The translations under genes and the position numbers were made by a program. The notes below the pieces were generated by a model, which searched no databases, had not been told where the DNA came from, and saw nothing but the letters and a program-made list of their open reading frames with translations. This document shows, piece by piece, positions 26,127 to 35,572 of a DNA stretch of 64,000 bases. How positions within the stretch are numbered: position 1 is the stretch's first letter; the number at the start of each line of letters is the position of its first letter. Location of the stretch: positions 2,281,001 to 2,345,000 of the forward strand of contig NZ_CP136573.1 in the NCBI RefSeq assembly GCF_035194505.1, given 5' to 3'. This stretch comes from Erythrobacter sp. Lineage in GTDB: Bacteria > Pseudomonadota > Alphaproteobacteria > Sphingomonadales > Sphingomonadaceae.

Positions 26127-27620
26127 CTACTCGGCCGGAAGGGGGGCGGTCTCGCCTTCGCTGTCCTCGCTTTCGCCGCGGGTGCGGGCAAAGCGCAGGG
26201 CCTCGGCGATCCGGTCAGGCGCGATCAGCTTCAGCGCGCCGCCATAGAGCGCCACGCCCAGCGCCACCATCAGCGCCAGCGCGGCAATGGGCAGCATCGC
26301 CGGAAGCACGGCCAGCGCCAGCGCCACGCCCGCCGCCATCACCAGCGCAGCGGCGAGCGGCGGGGCAATCGCCACCAGCAGATCGCCGAGCCTTAGATCG
26401 AGCACGCGCTGCGACAGCGCGACCGTGGTCGCCGTCAGCACCGCCATGCCGCCAACCCAGCCCCATGCGAAGCCCATCACGCCCCAACGCGACCCGATAA
26501 GGAAGGCAAGCGGCATCACAACCGCGCCCGAGATGGTCACGCGCAGGGCAATTCCGGGAAAGCCGCGCGCATTGGTGGCGGGCGCGAACAGGATTTGCAG
26601 GGTCAGCATCGCCATGGCGATCGCCAGCACCGGCAGCAGCGGGACGATGCCGATCCACTTTTCGCCGAGCAGCACCGGCACCAGCACCGGGGCGACCACG
26701 GCCAGCCCGGCATAGGCGGGCAGCGCCACCAGCAGCACCAGCCGGATCGTCGCCAGCAGCGGCGCCGCGCCGACATTGCCCTGGCGCGAATAGGCGGCAT
26801 AGGCGACTTCGTTGATCGGCGGCACGAACTTGGCGGCCAGCAATTGCGCGAGGAACAGGCCCGTCGTGTAGACGCCCAAGGTGTGGGTATCGAGTACGCG
26901 GCCCGCGATCATCACGTCGGCCTGGCTCTGGATGAACCAGAAGATCTGCGTCGCTGTCATCACCCCGCCAAAGCCGGCAATATGTCCGGCACCGGCAAAG
27001 CGGAAGCTCGGGCGGATCGGTGCGCGCGCGGCCCAGGTCATCCCCACGGCCTCGGTCAGCAGCATCACCATCGGCGCGGAGACGAGCGTCCACACCCCCC
27101 AGCCCGACAGCGCGCCCGTGAGCGCGGTCACCGCCCCTGCCAGTGCAGAGGCCAGCCGCACCTGCGCCGGGCGGCGGAAATCCATCCGGCGGCTAAGGAT
27201 CGCGTGGGGCAAAGCGCAGAAGGGCACCGCGAGATAGAGCAGCGATTGCACCCGCAGCAGATCGGTCACCATCGGCTGTTCAAACCATGCCGCCACCAAC
27301 GGCGCGGCGATGAACTGGATAAGCGCCAAGCCGCAATTCAGGAGGATCAGCATCCCCAGCGTCTGGCGCAGGCGTTCCTCGCTGACATCATCCTCGCGGA
27401 TCAGCGCGGATGCGAGGCCCCAGCCGTTCATGGTGCTGAGTAGCATCAGCATCACCTGCGCCATGGCGAACAGGCCATAATCGTCCGGCGCCAGCAGGCG
27501 GATCACAATCAGGGTCGAGGCCCAGGACACGATCTGCGTGCCGATCTGGCTGCCCGAGCGCCAGATCACCGCATTGCGAACCTGTGCCGCCAGCTTGGAC
27601 GAGGAGGAGCCCTCAGCCAT
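26127..27620 (-). CDS. Polysaccharide/O-unit flippase (Wzx/MATE-like)
   Basis: 497-residue inner-membrane protein with 12-14 helices, matching the lipopolysaccharide biosynthesis / oligosaccharide flippase family. The N-terminal AVIWRSGSQIGTQIVSWAST and LIVIRLLAPDDYGLFAMAQV helices are typical of this group; a PINEVAYAAYSRQ segment in the middle is also family-like. It probably flips lipid-linked sugar units. The start overlaps the end of the GNAT gene by eight bases. No glycosyltransferase is adjacent, so the polysaccharide is not identified. Confidence 0.88.
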   Translation of the reverse strand: MAEGSSSSKLAAQVRNAVIWRSGSQIGTQIVSWASTLIVIRLLAPDDYGLFAMAQVMLMLLSTMNGWGLASALIREDDVSEERLRQTLGMLILLNCGLALIQFIAAPLVAAWFEQPMVTDLLRVQSLLYLAVPFCALPHAILSRRMDFRRPAQVRLASALAGAVTALTGALSGWGVWTLVSAPMVMLLTEAVGMTWAARAPIRPSFRFAGAGHIAGFGGVMTATQIFWFIQSQADVMIAGRVLDTHTLGVYTTGLFLAQLLAAKFVPPINEVAYAAYSRQGNVGAAPLLATIRLVLLVALPAYAGLAVVAPVLVPVLLGEKWIGIVPLLPVLAIAMAMLTLQILFAPATNARGFPGIALRVTISGAVVMPLAFLIGSRWGVMGFAWGWVGGMAVLTATTVALSQRVLDLRLGDLLVAIAPPLAAALVMAAGVALALAVLPAMLPIAALALMVALGVALYGGALKLIAPDRIAEALRFARTRGESEDSEGETAPLPAE

Positions 27621-28734
27621 GCATTACAACCACCTTGGCGCGCGGGGCGACGGGCTGTGCCGGATTGCGCTCGGCACCCCAGACATTGGCGAGCATCCGG
27701 GCGGCCGTGCGGCTGCGCACGAACAGCAGGTCTTCCATGTCATAGGCAGGCGCTGCGCCGAGATATTGCTTGTAGCCGCTATCGCCGGCCCCGAGATCGG
27801 TGACGCTGCACCCGGCGGCCATGGCATCGCTGATCGCGCGGGCGTTGACGATCTTGCCGACCTCGTACTTCGCAAGCGCGCTGACATAGCTGCCGGCGAT
27901 CCCATATTGCACCGCGCCGTCGTACAGATCGAAGCTGAAGGCGGCGGGGGCGTTGTCGATCATCAGGATCGTTGCGCAGAGCTTTTCGGCGAGCACCGGA
28001 TCGGCCAGCACCGTGCGCCACAGGGCGCGCTGGCCGTGGCTCATGAACTTGGCGCCGCTGCCGTCGGTGGTGGTGGCAATCCAGCTGGCCTGTTCGACCT
28101 TGGCGAGCTGATCGAGCACGCCCGGATTCCAGTCGCTCCCCCGGACATAGCGCCATTCCACCGTGCCGAGCTGCGCGAGGCGGCGTTCGGCCTTGGCGAG
28201 GCGCTTGGCGGTGGAGGGGCGCGGCCAGCCCTCGGCGCGGGCGGCATCAAGATCGATGGTCCATGCGGTGCCGGCCGGGCGCGACAGCACGCTCCAGTTG
28301 GCCAGTAGCGCGGCCTTGATCATCAGCTGGTTGGCCGGATCAGATGTCGGCACCGGGCCGATGCGCCATACCGGGCCAAGGCTGCGCGCGCCGCGATCGA
28401 GCCCCTGCGCCAGTTCGACGACATCGCAATCGGGCGCGAGCAGCGCCGAGCGCAGCGGCCAGTAGGAGCCGGGCACCTTGCGCGCCCGGCCGACCAGCGG
28501 TCCGAAGGCGATGGTGGGGATGGCGGCGATCACCTCGCCCGAAGCGCGCCGGATCAGCAGCGTGCGCCCGCTTGGCGCGGTGCCGGGCAATTGCACCGTG
28601 CGCGCCGCATACCACGCCGCACGCAGGAAGCCGTGGCCCGCGAGGTTGCACGCCGCAAGCGCGTCAATTGCCTCCGGGAAACCCGCGACTGACGCCACGG
28701 TCAGCTTTTCGGCTGCAATCCTGCTCTCGTACAT
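27613..28734 (-). CDS. GNAT/CelD-like acetyltransferase of polysaccharide synthesis
   Basis: 373 residues. The C-terminal half is a BioF2-like GNAT domain, as in CelD and FemAB-type proteins: DNAPAAFSFDLYDGAVQYGIAGSY split over two strands, KYEVGKIVNARAISDAMAAG and TDLGAGDSGYKQYLG. The family acylates sugars or amino groups in exopolysaccharide pathways. Overlap with the flippase start means the two are cotranslated, and a joint role in building or exporting a modified surface glycan is inferred. The first 150 residues carry no motif I recognise. Confidence 0.82.
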   Translation of the reverse strand: MYESRIAAEKLTVASVAGFPEAIDALAACNLAGHGFLRAAWYAARTVQLPGTAPSGRTLLIRRASGEVIAAIPTIAFGPLVGRARKVPGSYWPLRSALLAPDCDVVELAQGLDRGARSLGPVWRIGPVPTSDPANQLMIKAALLANWSVLSRPAGTAWTIDLDAARAEGWPRPSTAKRLAKAERRLAQLGTVEWRYVRGSDWNPGVLDQLAKVEQASWIATTTDGSGAKFMSHGQRALWRTVLADPVLAEKLCATILMIDNAPAAFSFDLYDGAVQYGIAGSYVSALAKYEVGKIVNARAISDAMAAGCSVTDLGAGDSGYKQYLGAAPAYDMEDLLFVRSRTAARMLANVWGAERNPAQPVAPRAKVVVMHG

Positions 28735-28829
28735 CGGTCACCATTGCACGCCACGAGGGGAAAGTGGCGGCAATGGCCATAGCGCGCGCGTGTAACCACT
28801 CGGTTAACCAGCGGGCGGGGGTTCGGGCG

Positions 28830-29942
28830 TCAGAAGACGACGACGCTGCGGATCGACTTGCCTTCGTGCATCAGATCGAAGGCGGTGTTGATCTCATCGA
28901 GGCCCATTACGTGGGTGATCATCGGGTCGATCTCGATTTTGCCGGTCATGTACATGTCGACGATCTTGGGCACATCGGTGCGGCCCTTGGCCCCGCCGAA
29001 AGCCGTGCCGCGCCAGTTGCGCCCGGTGACGAGCTGGAACGGGCGGGTGGCGATTTCCTTGCCCGCTTCGGCCACCCCGATGATGATGCTGGTGCCCCAG
29101 CCGCGGTGGCAGGCTTCAAGAGCGGTGCGCATCACTTCGGTGTTGCCGGTGGCATCGAAGGTGTAATCCGCGCCGCCATCGGTCATTTCGACGATTCTGG
29201 CGACGACGTCCTCGCGGCTCATGCCTGCCGAGTTGAGGAAGTGGGTCATGCCGAACCGGCGGCCCCATTCCTCGCGCGCGGGATTGATATCGACGCCGAC
29301 GATCAGGTTCGCGCCTGCCAGCCGCGCGCCCTGGATGACATTGAGGCCGATCCCGCCGAGGCCGAACACCACGACATTGTCGCCCACCTGCACCTTGGCG
29401 GTGTTGGTCACCGCGCCGACGCCGGTGGTCACCCCGCAGCCGATGTAGCAGGCGCTCTGGAACGGCGCGTCCTCGCGGATCTTTGCGACCGCGATTTCAG
29501 GCAGGACAGTGAAGTTCGAGAAGGTCGAGCAGCCCATGTAGTGGAAGATCGGCTGGCCCTTGTAGGAAAAGCGCGTGGTGCCGTCGGGCATCAGCCCCTT
29601 GCCCTGCGTCGCGCGGATCGCGGTGCACAGGTTGGTCTTGCCGCTGAGGCACGACTTACACTGGCGACATTCGGGGGTGTAGAGCGGGATCACGTGATCG
29701 CCCGGCTTCACGCTGGTGACACCCGCGCCCACTTCGCGCACGATGCCTGCGCCCTCGTGGCCGAGCACGGAGGGGAAGATGCCCTCGCTATCGAACCCGT
29801 CCAATGTGTAGGCATCGGTGTGGCAGATGCCGGTCGCCATGATCTCCACCAGCACTTCGCCGGCCTTGGGGCCTTCGAGATCGAGCTCGACGATTTCGAG
29901 CGGCTGCTTGGCGGCAAAGGCAACGGCGGCGCGGGTCTTCAT
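28830..29942 (-). CDS. frmA: S-(hydroxymethyl)glutathione dehydrogenase (class III ADH)
   Basis: 370-residue zinc alcohol dehydrogenase that oxidises the glutathione adduct of formaldehyde and can reduce S-nitrosoglutathione. Catalytic zinc ligands are in GICHTDAYTLDG and VLGHEGAGIV; the structural zinc site is four Cys in YTPECRQCKSCLSGKTNLC. The NAD fold has VFGLGGIGLNVIQGARLAGA, and IRATQGKGLMPDGTTRF is the class III signature. GAGGAAAA lies about eight bases before the start. The DUF5522 gene ends 19 bases upstream in the same direction, so the two form an operon. Confidence 0.96.
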   Translation of the reverse strand: MKTRAAVAFAAKQPLEIVELDLEGPKAGEVLVEIMATGICHTDAYTLDGFDSEGIFPSVLGHEGAGIVREVGAGVTSVKPGDHVIPLYTPECRQCKSCLSGKTNLCTAIRATQGKGLMPDGTTRFSYKGQPIFHYMGCSTFSNFTVLPEIAVAKIREDAPFQSACYIGCGVTTGVGAVTNTAKVQVGDNVVVFGLGGIGLNVIQGARLAGANLIVGVDINPAREEWGRRFGMTHFLNSAGMSREDVVARIVEMTDGGADYTFDATGNTEVMRTALEACHRGWGTSIIIGVAEAGKEIATRPFQLVTGRNWRGTAFGGAKGRTDVPKIVDMYMTGKIEIDPMITHVMGLDEINTAFDLMHEGKSIRSVVVF

Positions 29943-29961
29943 GGATGTTTTCCTCGGGTAG

Positions 29962-30147
29962 TCAGCGGCGGCTGGGTACGGCTTCGTGATCGTAAGGGCA
30001 ATGGCGGCAGGCCGAGCCGCAGCACTTGCCGCGCGCCAGATGCGCCACCCGCGTGAACACGGTGTAGCCCGTCTCGGGATCGCGATAAGTGCTCTCCCCG
30101 CGCGCGCAGGCGGCTTCGTGCAGGGCGTGCCATGATGGCTGGGTCAT
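29962..30147 (-). CDS. Cys-rich DUF5522 family protein
   Basis: 61-residue protein. The C-terminal half has RGKCCGSACRHCPYDHE, four or five Cys in a CCGxxCxHCPY arrangement characteristic of DUF5522 and suggestive of a small metal or iron-sulfur site. DPETGYTVFT precedes it. The start at 30147 (MTQPSWHAL) is chosen because the longer frame to 30183 adds a low-quality N-terminus. The short gap to frmA suggests a shared transcript and hence a role connected with thiol or formaldehyde metabolism; this is inference. Confidence 0.78.
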   Translation of the reverse strand: MTQPSWHALHEAACARGESTYRDPETGYTVFTRVAHLARGKCCGSACRHCPYDHEAVPSRR

Positions 30148-30262
30148 GGCGCCCCCGATAGGCGGAGCGCGCCCCGATGACAATTTCCGCCTTGCGCGGG
30201 CGGAACTTTTGGGCTGTGACCGCGCTTCCTTTTCCTGTCACATCCCCTTTCGGAGAGCGCCC

Positions 30263-32713
30263 TTGCGTTTCGTGCTGTTTGTCGCCGCGTTGCTGTTCGC
30301 CATCCCCGCCTATGCACCGCTTGGCGCTCAGGGAATCCAGCAGACCAAGGGCAGTTTCGAAGACAAGTTCCGCCAGCTTGACGAGGTGCTGCCCGATCCC
30401 AGCACCACCCGCAACGCGAGCGGCGCGCCGGGGCATGAATACTGGCAGCAGAAGGTCGACTACAAGATCACCGCGACCCTCGACGAGACCAAGCGCCGGC
30501 TGACCGCCAAGGCCACCATCCGCTACACCAACAATTCGCCCGACGCCCTGCCGTGGCTGTGGATGCAGCTCGACCAGAACATCTTCAAGCGCGATTCCAT
30601 GGCCGAGCTGACCGATGCTTTCGGCGGCCCCGGCCGGCGCGGGCCGAAGGTGAGCCTTGGCTCCGCCTCCGAGCCGACCAAGCTGTCGATGGACGAGCTG
30701 CGCCGCCAGCAGGCGATGGCCGACAACGACTATGGCTATGACATCAGCGCGGTGACCACGATGACCGGCGCGGCCCTGCCGCACACCATCGTCGGCACGC
30801 TGATGCGGGTCGATCTGCCCGAGCCGCTGGCACCCGGCGCCACCACCGAATTCGCGATCGAATGGGCCTTCAATATCGTCGAGGAAGACGCGATCAATGC
30901 GCGTTCGGGCTACGAGCACTTCCCCGATGATCCGCGCAAGGGCGGGAACGACATCTTCCTCCTCGCCCAGTGGTTCCCGCGGATGGTGGTCTATTCGGAC
31001 TACGAAGGCTGGCACAACAAGGAGTTCCTCGGCCGCGGCGAGTTCACGCTCGAATTCGGCGATTACGAGGTCGATCTGACGGTGCCGTCTGACCACATAA
31101 TTGCCGCCACCGGCACGATCCAGAACCCTGACGTGGTGCTCACCGCTGCCCAGCGCCAGCGGCTCGAAACCGCCAAGACCGCCGCTGCGCCGGTGTTCAT
31201 CGTGACGCCGCAGGAAGCCGCCGCTGCCGAAGCCGGCAATCCCAAGGGCACCAAGACCTGGCGCTTTGCCGCCAAGAACGTGCGCGATTTCGCCTGGGCC
31301 TCCAGCCGCAAGTTTCTGTGGGACGCGCAAGGCGTGAAGCAGCCGGGCGCGGAGCATGAAACCGTCCTCGCCATGAGCTTCTGGCCCAAGGAAGGCGGCG
31401 ATCTGTGGAAGAAGTATTCCACCGCCGCCGTGGTCCACACGCTGAAGGTCTATTCGCGCTTCAGCTTCGATTATCCCTATCCCACCGCCCAGTCCGTCAA
31501 CGGGCCGGTTGGCGGGATGGAATATCCGATGATCACCTTCAACGGCCCGCGCACCACCCTCAACAAGGATGGCACGCGCACCTATTCGCTGGCCGAGAAG
31601 ATGTTCCTCGTCGGCGTGGTGATCCACGAGATCGGGCACATCTACTTCCCGATGACGGTGAACTCGGACGAGCGCCAGTGGACCTGGATGGACGAAGGCC
31701 TCAACTCCTTCCTCGATTCGGTCGCCGGTTACGAATGGGACCCGAACATGCCGTGGACCCGCTCGGTCGCGCGCGATCTGGTGAGCTACATGGTCTCGAA
31801 CCAGCAGGAACCGATCATGACCCAGTCGGATTCGGTCACCAATCTGGGCTCCAACGCCTATGGCAAGCCGTCCGCCGCCTATCACCTGCTGCGCGACACG
31901 ATCATCGGGCGCGAACGCTTCGACTTCGCGCTCAGGGAATATGCGCGCCGCTGGAAGTTCAAGCGGCCCACCCCCGCCGATTTCTTCCGCACCATGGAGG
32001 AAGCCAGCGGCACCGATCTCGACTGGTTCTGGCGCGGCTGGTTCTACACCACCGATCACGTCGATATTTCGCTGGATTCGATCTACCGCCTGCAAGTCGA
32101 CACCAATGATCCCGACATCGATCTGCCGCGCCGCCGCGCCGAGCGTGCCGAGGAGCCGGAACTGGTCGGCATCGGCCTGAACCGCGATCAGAAACTGCCG
32201 ATCTGGGTGCTGGAAAACCCGGGCGTGCGCGATTTCTACGACAGCAATGACGAATTCACCGTCACGCCCAAGGATCGCAAGAAATACGCCGATTTCCTCG
32301 CCGGGCTCGACCCGTGGGAACGTCAGGTGTTCGAGCGCGCGGTGAAGGAAAACGCCAATTACTACGTGCTCAACTTCTCCAACAAGGGCGGGCTGGTGAT
32401 GCCGGTGATCCTGGGCCTGACCTTCAAGGATGGCTCGACCCAGAAGATCAACATCCCGGCTGAAATCTGGCGGCGCAATGCGCGCGAAGTCGCCAAGCTG
32501 CTGGTCTTCCCCAAGGGCAAGGAACTGGTGCAGGTGATGGTCGATCCCGATTGGGAAACCGGCGACGCTGACCTTGAGAACAACCACTATCCGCGCCGTA
32601 TCATCCCGAGCCGGATCGAGGCCTTCAAGGACGAAGCCGCCAAGTCGCGGGTCAGCCGCGATCTGATGGGCGAGGCCGCTGGGGCCGAACCGGTGGACGG
32701 CGGCAAGAAGTGA
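30263..32713 (+). CDS. Exported M1 family zinc metallopeptidase
   Basis: 816 residues from a TTG start, with GGAG seven bases upstream and a signal peptide immediately after (RFVLFVAALLFAIPAYAPLGA). The gluzincin zinc site is intact: HEIGH at about residues 455-459 and Glu478 in WMDEGLNS, the HExxH-18-E spacing. GGMEYPMI at about residues 415-421 occupies the place of the GxMEN exopeptidase motif but has Tyr instead of Asn, as in this secreted M1 subgroup. It probably trims peptides in the periplasm. It overlaps the DUF6702 gene by four bases, and the pair is likely functional. Confidence 0.92.
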   Translation: MRFVLFVAALLFAIPAYAPLGAQGIQQTKGSFEDKFRQLDEVLPDPSTTRNASGAPGHEYWQQKVDYKITATLDETKRRLTAKATIRYTNNSPDALPWLWMQLDQNIFKRDSMAELTDAFGGPGRRGPKVSLGSASEPTKLSMDELRRQQAMADNDYGYDISAVTTMTGAALPHTIVGTLMRVDLPEPLAPGATTEFAIEWAFNIVEEDAINARSGYEHFPDDPRKGGNDIFLLAQWFPRMVVYSDYEGWHNKEFLGRGEFTLEFGDYEVDLTVPSDHIIAATGTIQNPDVVLTAAQRQRLETAKTAAAPVFIVTPQEAAAAEAGNPKGTKTWRFAAKNVRDFAWASSRKFLWDAQGVKQPGAEHETVLAMSFWPKEGGDLWKKYSTAAVVHTLKVYSRFSFDYPYPTAQSVNGPVGGMEYPMITFNGPRTTLNKDGTRTYSLAEKMFLVGVVIHEIGHIYFPMTVNSDERQWTWMDEGLNSFLDSVAGYEWDPNMPWTRSVARDLVSYMVSNQQEPIMTQSDSVTNLGSNAYGKPSAAYHLLRDTIIGRERFDFALREYARRWKFKRPTPADFFRTMEEASGTDLDWFWRGWFYTTDHVDISLDSIYRLQVDTNDPDIDLPRRRAERAEEPELVGIGLNRDQKLPIWVLENPGVRDFYDSNDEFTVTPKDRKKYADFLAGLDPWERQVFERAVKENANYYVLNFSNKGGLVMPVILGLTFKDGSTQKINIPAEIWRRNAREVAKLLVFPKGKELVQVMVDPDWETGDADLENNHYPRRIIPSRIEAFKDEAAKSRVSRDLMGEAAGAEPVDGGKK

Positions 32714-33228
32714 TCACGCGCCGCGCGGCTTTGGGCGCGGCTCTGACGGGGGCGCTGATGCTGGGGGCTGCGCTTGCGGCTCCGGCAGCAGCGCACCAGC
32801 AGAAGCGCGCGATCAGCACGATTGCGGGCAATGCGCGCTCGGGCAAGCTCGAGATCATGCATCAGGTGCCGGTGCATGATGCCGAGCACGCGCTGCGGGC
32901 GCAGGGCGCGCAAAGTCCGGATATCATCGGGAGCGAAGCCAGCCGCGAGGCCTTTGCAACCTATGTCGCACGCCGCTTTTTGCTGGCGGTGGATGGCAAG
33001 GTGGCCAGTCCGGACTATGTCGGCAGCGAGATCGCGGGCGGCAGTCTGTGGGTCTATCAGGAACTGCCCCTGCCTGCGCCGGGCACGCCTATCACGGTCA
33101 ATTCGCAGATCCTCACCGATATGTGGGCGAGCCAGATGAACCGCGTCAACATCGGCACTGGAGCGGGGGTGACGACGCTGATCTTCACCGCCGGCACGGG
33201 CGCGCAGGACGCGGTGTTGCCCGGATAA
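32710..33228 (+). CDS. Exported DUF6702-like protein
   Basis: 172 residues from GTG 32710, whose bases overlap the TGA of the M1 peptidase. N-terminal signal peptide (ALGAALTGALMLGAALAAPAAAH). The mature part starts HQQKRAIST and continues with EIMHQVPVHDAEHAL, a His-containing strand, then ARRFLLAVDGK and VYQELPLPA. This layout fits the DUF6702 family, which is found beside M1 peptidases in other bacteria. Overlap implies translational coupling. The role may be as a periplasmic partner of the peptidase; nothing more can be said. Confidence 0.8.
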   Translation: MITRRAALGAALTGALMLGAALAAPAAAHQQKRAISTIAGNARSGKLEIMHQVPVHDAEHALRAQGAQSPDIIGSEASREAFATYVARRFLLAVDGKVASPDYVGSEIAGGSLWVYQELPLPAPGTPITVNSQILTDMWASQMNRVNIGTGAGVTTLIFTAGTGAQDAVLPG

Positions 33229-35448
33229 TCAGGCGCGGCGGCGCGATCTGCGCTCGGCCTGCGTGCCGCCCAGCTCCTCGCACAGGTCGTCCATCAGCAT
33301 CGGGCGGCCATAGCGATAGCCCTGCACATGGCGGCAGCCGATGCCGCGCAGAAAGGTTTCCTGCTCCTCGGTCTCCACCCCTTCGACCACGACCCTGAGG
33401 CCCAGGCTGTGGCCCATCTCCACGATCGCCTGGATGATCAGGCGCGACTGGTGATCCTCGCGGATCGCGGCGATGAAATCGCGCTCGATCTTGACCTTCT
33501 GGATCGGGAACTGGCGCAGGTGGGTGAGCGAGGAGAAGCCCGTCCCGAAATCGTCGAGACAGATGGTGAAGCCGCAGCGATCCAGCATCGCCAGCGAGGC
33601 GTGGAGCTGGCCCGAGGCGTCGAGCAGCATCGTCTCGGTCACTTCGATGGTGAAGTTGGCCGGGCTCATCGGGCTGTCGTCCACCACGTCGATCAGGTGG
33701 CGCACGAAATCGTCCTTGCGCAGGTCCGCTTCGGAGAGGTTGAGCCCGATGCGGGTCTCCGGGCCGAGCAGCGCCAGGATCGCCGGCCCGTCCTTGATCA
33801 CCGCATCGAGCATCACCCGCGACACGCGCCGCGAGAGTTCGGGATCGAGCAGGGCGGAAAAGATCTCGCTCGCCGTGATCAGGCTGCCGTCTTCGTCCTT
33901 GAGGCGCAGAAGCGCTTCGAGCGAGGTGATCCGGCCTGAATTCAGTTCGACGATCGGCTGATAGGCGGCCACCGCGCGGCCCTGATTGAGCGCATCGCGC
34001 AGGCGGGTGATGGCGCGCTGGCGTTCGCACTGGCGGGCCTCGATCTGCTCGTCCCAGCACACCACGCCGCCGCGCCCCTGCTCCTTGCCGCGATAGAGCG
34101 CGAGATCGGCGCGGCGCATGATCTCCTCGCCGCTGCCCGGCTGGTCCATCCGTGCCAGCCCGCAGGTCGCCCCGATGGCGAGCGCGCTGCGGCCCAGCGC
34201 CACGACATCGTCAAGTTCGCCGATCAACTCGTGGAGGAAGGCCGTGGCATCATCCAGCGACATTGACGGCGGGAACAGCAGCGCGAATTCGTCCCCGCCC
34301 CAGCGCGCGAGGAACATGCCCCTGCGGATGCGCTGGTGGAGATGTTCGGCAATCGCCACCAGCACGCGGTCGCCCACCAGATGGCCGAGCGTGTCGTTGA
34401 CGTCCTTGAACCCGTCGAGATCGATCAGGGCGACCATCGCAGCCTCGCGGTCGGCGCGGCGGATGGCGGCGGCGAGCTTGCGATCGAAGGAGGCGCGGTT
34501 GAACAGGCCGGTCAGGCGGTCATGCTCGGCCGCACGCTTGAGCGCGGCGTTGCGCAGATGCTCGTCGGTGCAGTCCTGGATGATCCCTGCGACGCTATCG
34601 GGCCGCCCGTCGACATCGACCCGCTCGCCGACCACACGGATGCGCCGACGCTCCCCGTCGCGGCGACGGATGCTGGTTTCGAAGGTGAAGGTTTTGCCGT
34701 CGTCCAGCGCCTGCTCCATCTTGGCGACGACCATGGCCTGATCCTGCGGATCATACAGCGCAATGGCTTCGTCGACGTTGGGGGTGCTATTCGGCTCGAC
34801 ACCGTTGATGATGTAGACCTGATCAGACCAGAACAGCTGATTGGTGGCGATATCGACGCGCCACGAACCGACATTGGCTGCGCGCTCCGCCTGGCGGAAG
34901 ATCTGCGAGGTCTGCTTGAGCGCGGCATTGGCGCTGCTCAATGCGCGGGTGCGGACATTGAGCGCGATCGACTGTTCGGCGAGTTCGGCCAGCACCGAAA
35001 GCGGGGCGATCTGATCGGAGCAGAAGGCGTGGGGTTCGGGCGAGATCGCGCACAACGCGCCCAGCAGCACATCGCCCTCGCCGCGGATCGGCACGCCGAG
35101 ATAGGAGCGGATGAAGGGCGCGCCCGTCACCAGCGGATTGTTGCGGAACCTGAGGTCGGCGCGCGCATCGCTCACCAGCAGCGGCCCTTCGCCGGCGATG
35201 CACACCGCGCAGAACGAAGTGTCGCGCGGGGTCTCGTGGCAATCGAAACCGGTGCGGCCGAGGAACCACTGGCGCTCGTCCTCGACAATCGAGAGCAGCG
35301 CTGTAGGGCTGCCGAGCATGGTGCTCGCCAGCACGGTGATGCGCGAAAACAGCGCGCGGTCCGCGTTTGCCTCAAGGCCGAGATTGCGAATGGCTTCAAG
35401 GCGTTCGGTCGGGTTCACGTGGCCAATTGGCCTTGGCACGATTAACAA
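33229..35448 (-). CDS. GAF-PAS-GGDEF-EAL cyclic-di-GMP enzyme
   Basis: 739 residues, cytoplasmic, no membrane segment. Order: GAF (about 30-165; FCAVCIAGEGPLLV, YLGVPIRGEG), PAS (about 190-290; VGSWRVDIATNQLFWSD), GGDEF (about 300-455; intact RWGGDEFALLF) and EAL (about 475-725; SLEALLRL, GLNLSEADL, LDDFGTGFSSL, KIERDFI). Both synthase and phosphodiesterase signatures look complete, so it may do either, switched by the sensory domains. The start is uncertain: TTG 35448, GTG 35439 and GTG 35418 are in frame and none has a clear Shine-Dalgarno. A 12-bp palindrome (35421-35432) lies in this zone. Confidence 0.9.
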   Translation of the reverse strand: MLIVPRPIGHVNPTERLEAIRNLGLEANADRALFSRITVLASTMLGSPTALLSIVEDERQWFLGRTGFDCHETPRDTSFCAVCIAGEGPLLVSDARADLRFRNNPLVTGAPFIRSYLGVPIRGEGDVLLGALCAISPEPHAFCSDQIAPLSVLAELAEQSIALNVRTRALSSANAALKQTSQIFRQAERAANVGSWRVDIATNQLFWSDQVYIINGVEPNSTPNVDEAIALYDPQDQAMVVAKMEQALDDGKTFTFETSIRRRDGERRRIRVVGERVDVDGRPDSVAGIIQDCTDEHLRNAALKRAAEHDRLTGLFNRASFDRKLAAAIRRADREAAMVALIDLDGFKDVNDTLGHLVGDRVLVAIAEHLHQRIRRGMFLARWGGDEFALLFPPSMSLDDATAFLHELIGELDDVVALGRSALAIGATCGLARMDQPGSGEEIMRRADLALYRGKEQGRGGVVCWDEQIEARQCERQRAITRLRDALNQGRAVAAYQPIVELNSGRITSLEALLRLKDEDGSLITASEIFSALLDPELSRRVSRVMLDAVIKDGPAILALLGPETRIGLNLSEADLRKDDFVRHLIDVVDDSPMSPANFTIEVTETMLLDASGQLHASLAMLDRCGFTICLDDFGTGFSSLTHLRQFPIQKVKIERDFIAAIREDHQSRLIIQAIVEMGHSLGLRVVVEGVETEEQETFLRGIGCRHVQGYRYGRPMLMDDLCEELGGTQAERRSRRRA

Positions 35449-35572
35449 ACCGAAGCGGGCGCGATAGGTAAGGCTTCGCGTGATGTCCTGCCCCCTGATA
35501 CCGGCGCAAGACTGGACAGGAACGTTGCCACCTGCCTAGGTCTGTCGCCATGCGGGACGGACACTTGGCACA

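Noticed and set aside
28791..28810. TAACC...GGTTAA inverted repeat as a CtrA site
   Set aside because: The spacing between half-sites is wrong for TTAA-N7-TTAA and the left half is incomplete; it could be a weak hairpin after frmA.
29939..32587. 882-codon open frame antisense to the M1 peptidase
   Set aside because: Same compositional artefact; the plus strand carries an intact HExxH-18-E peptidase with signal peptide.
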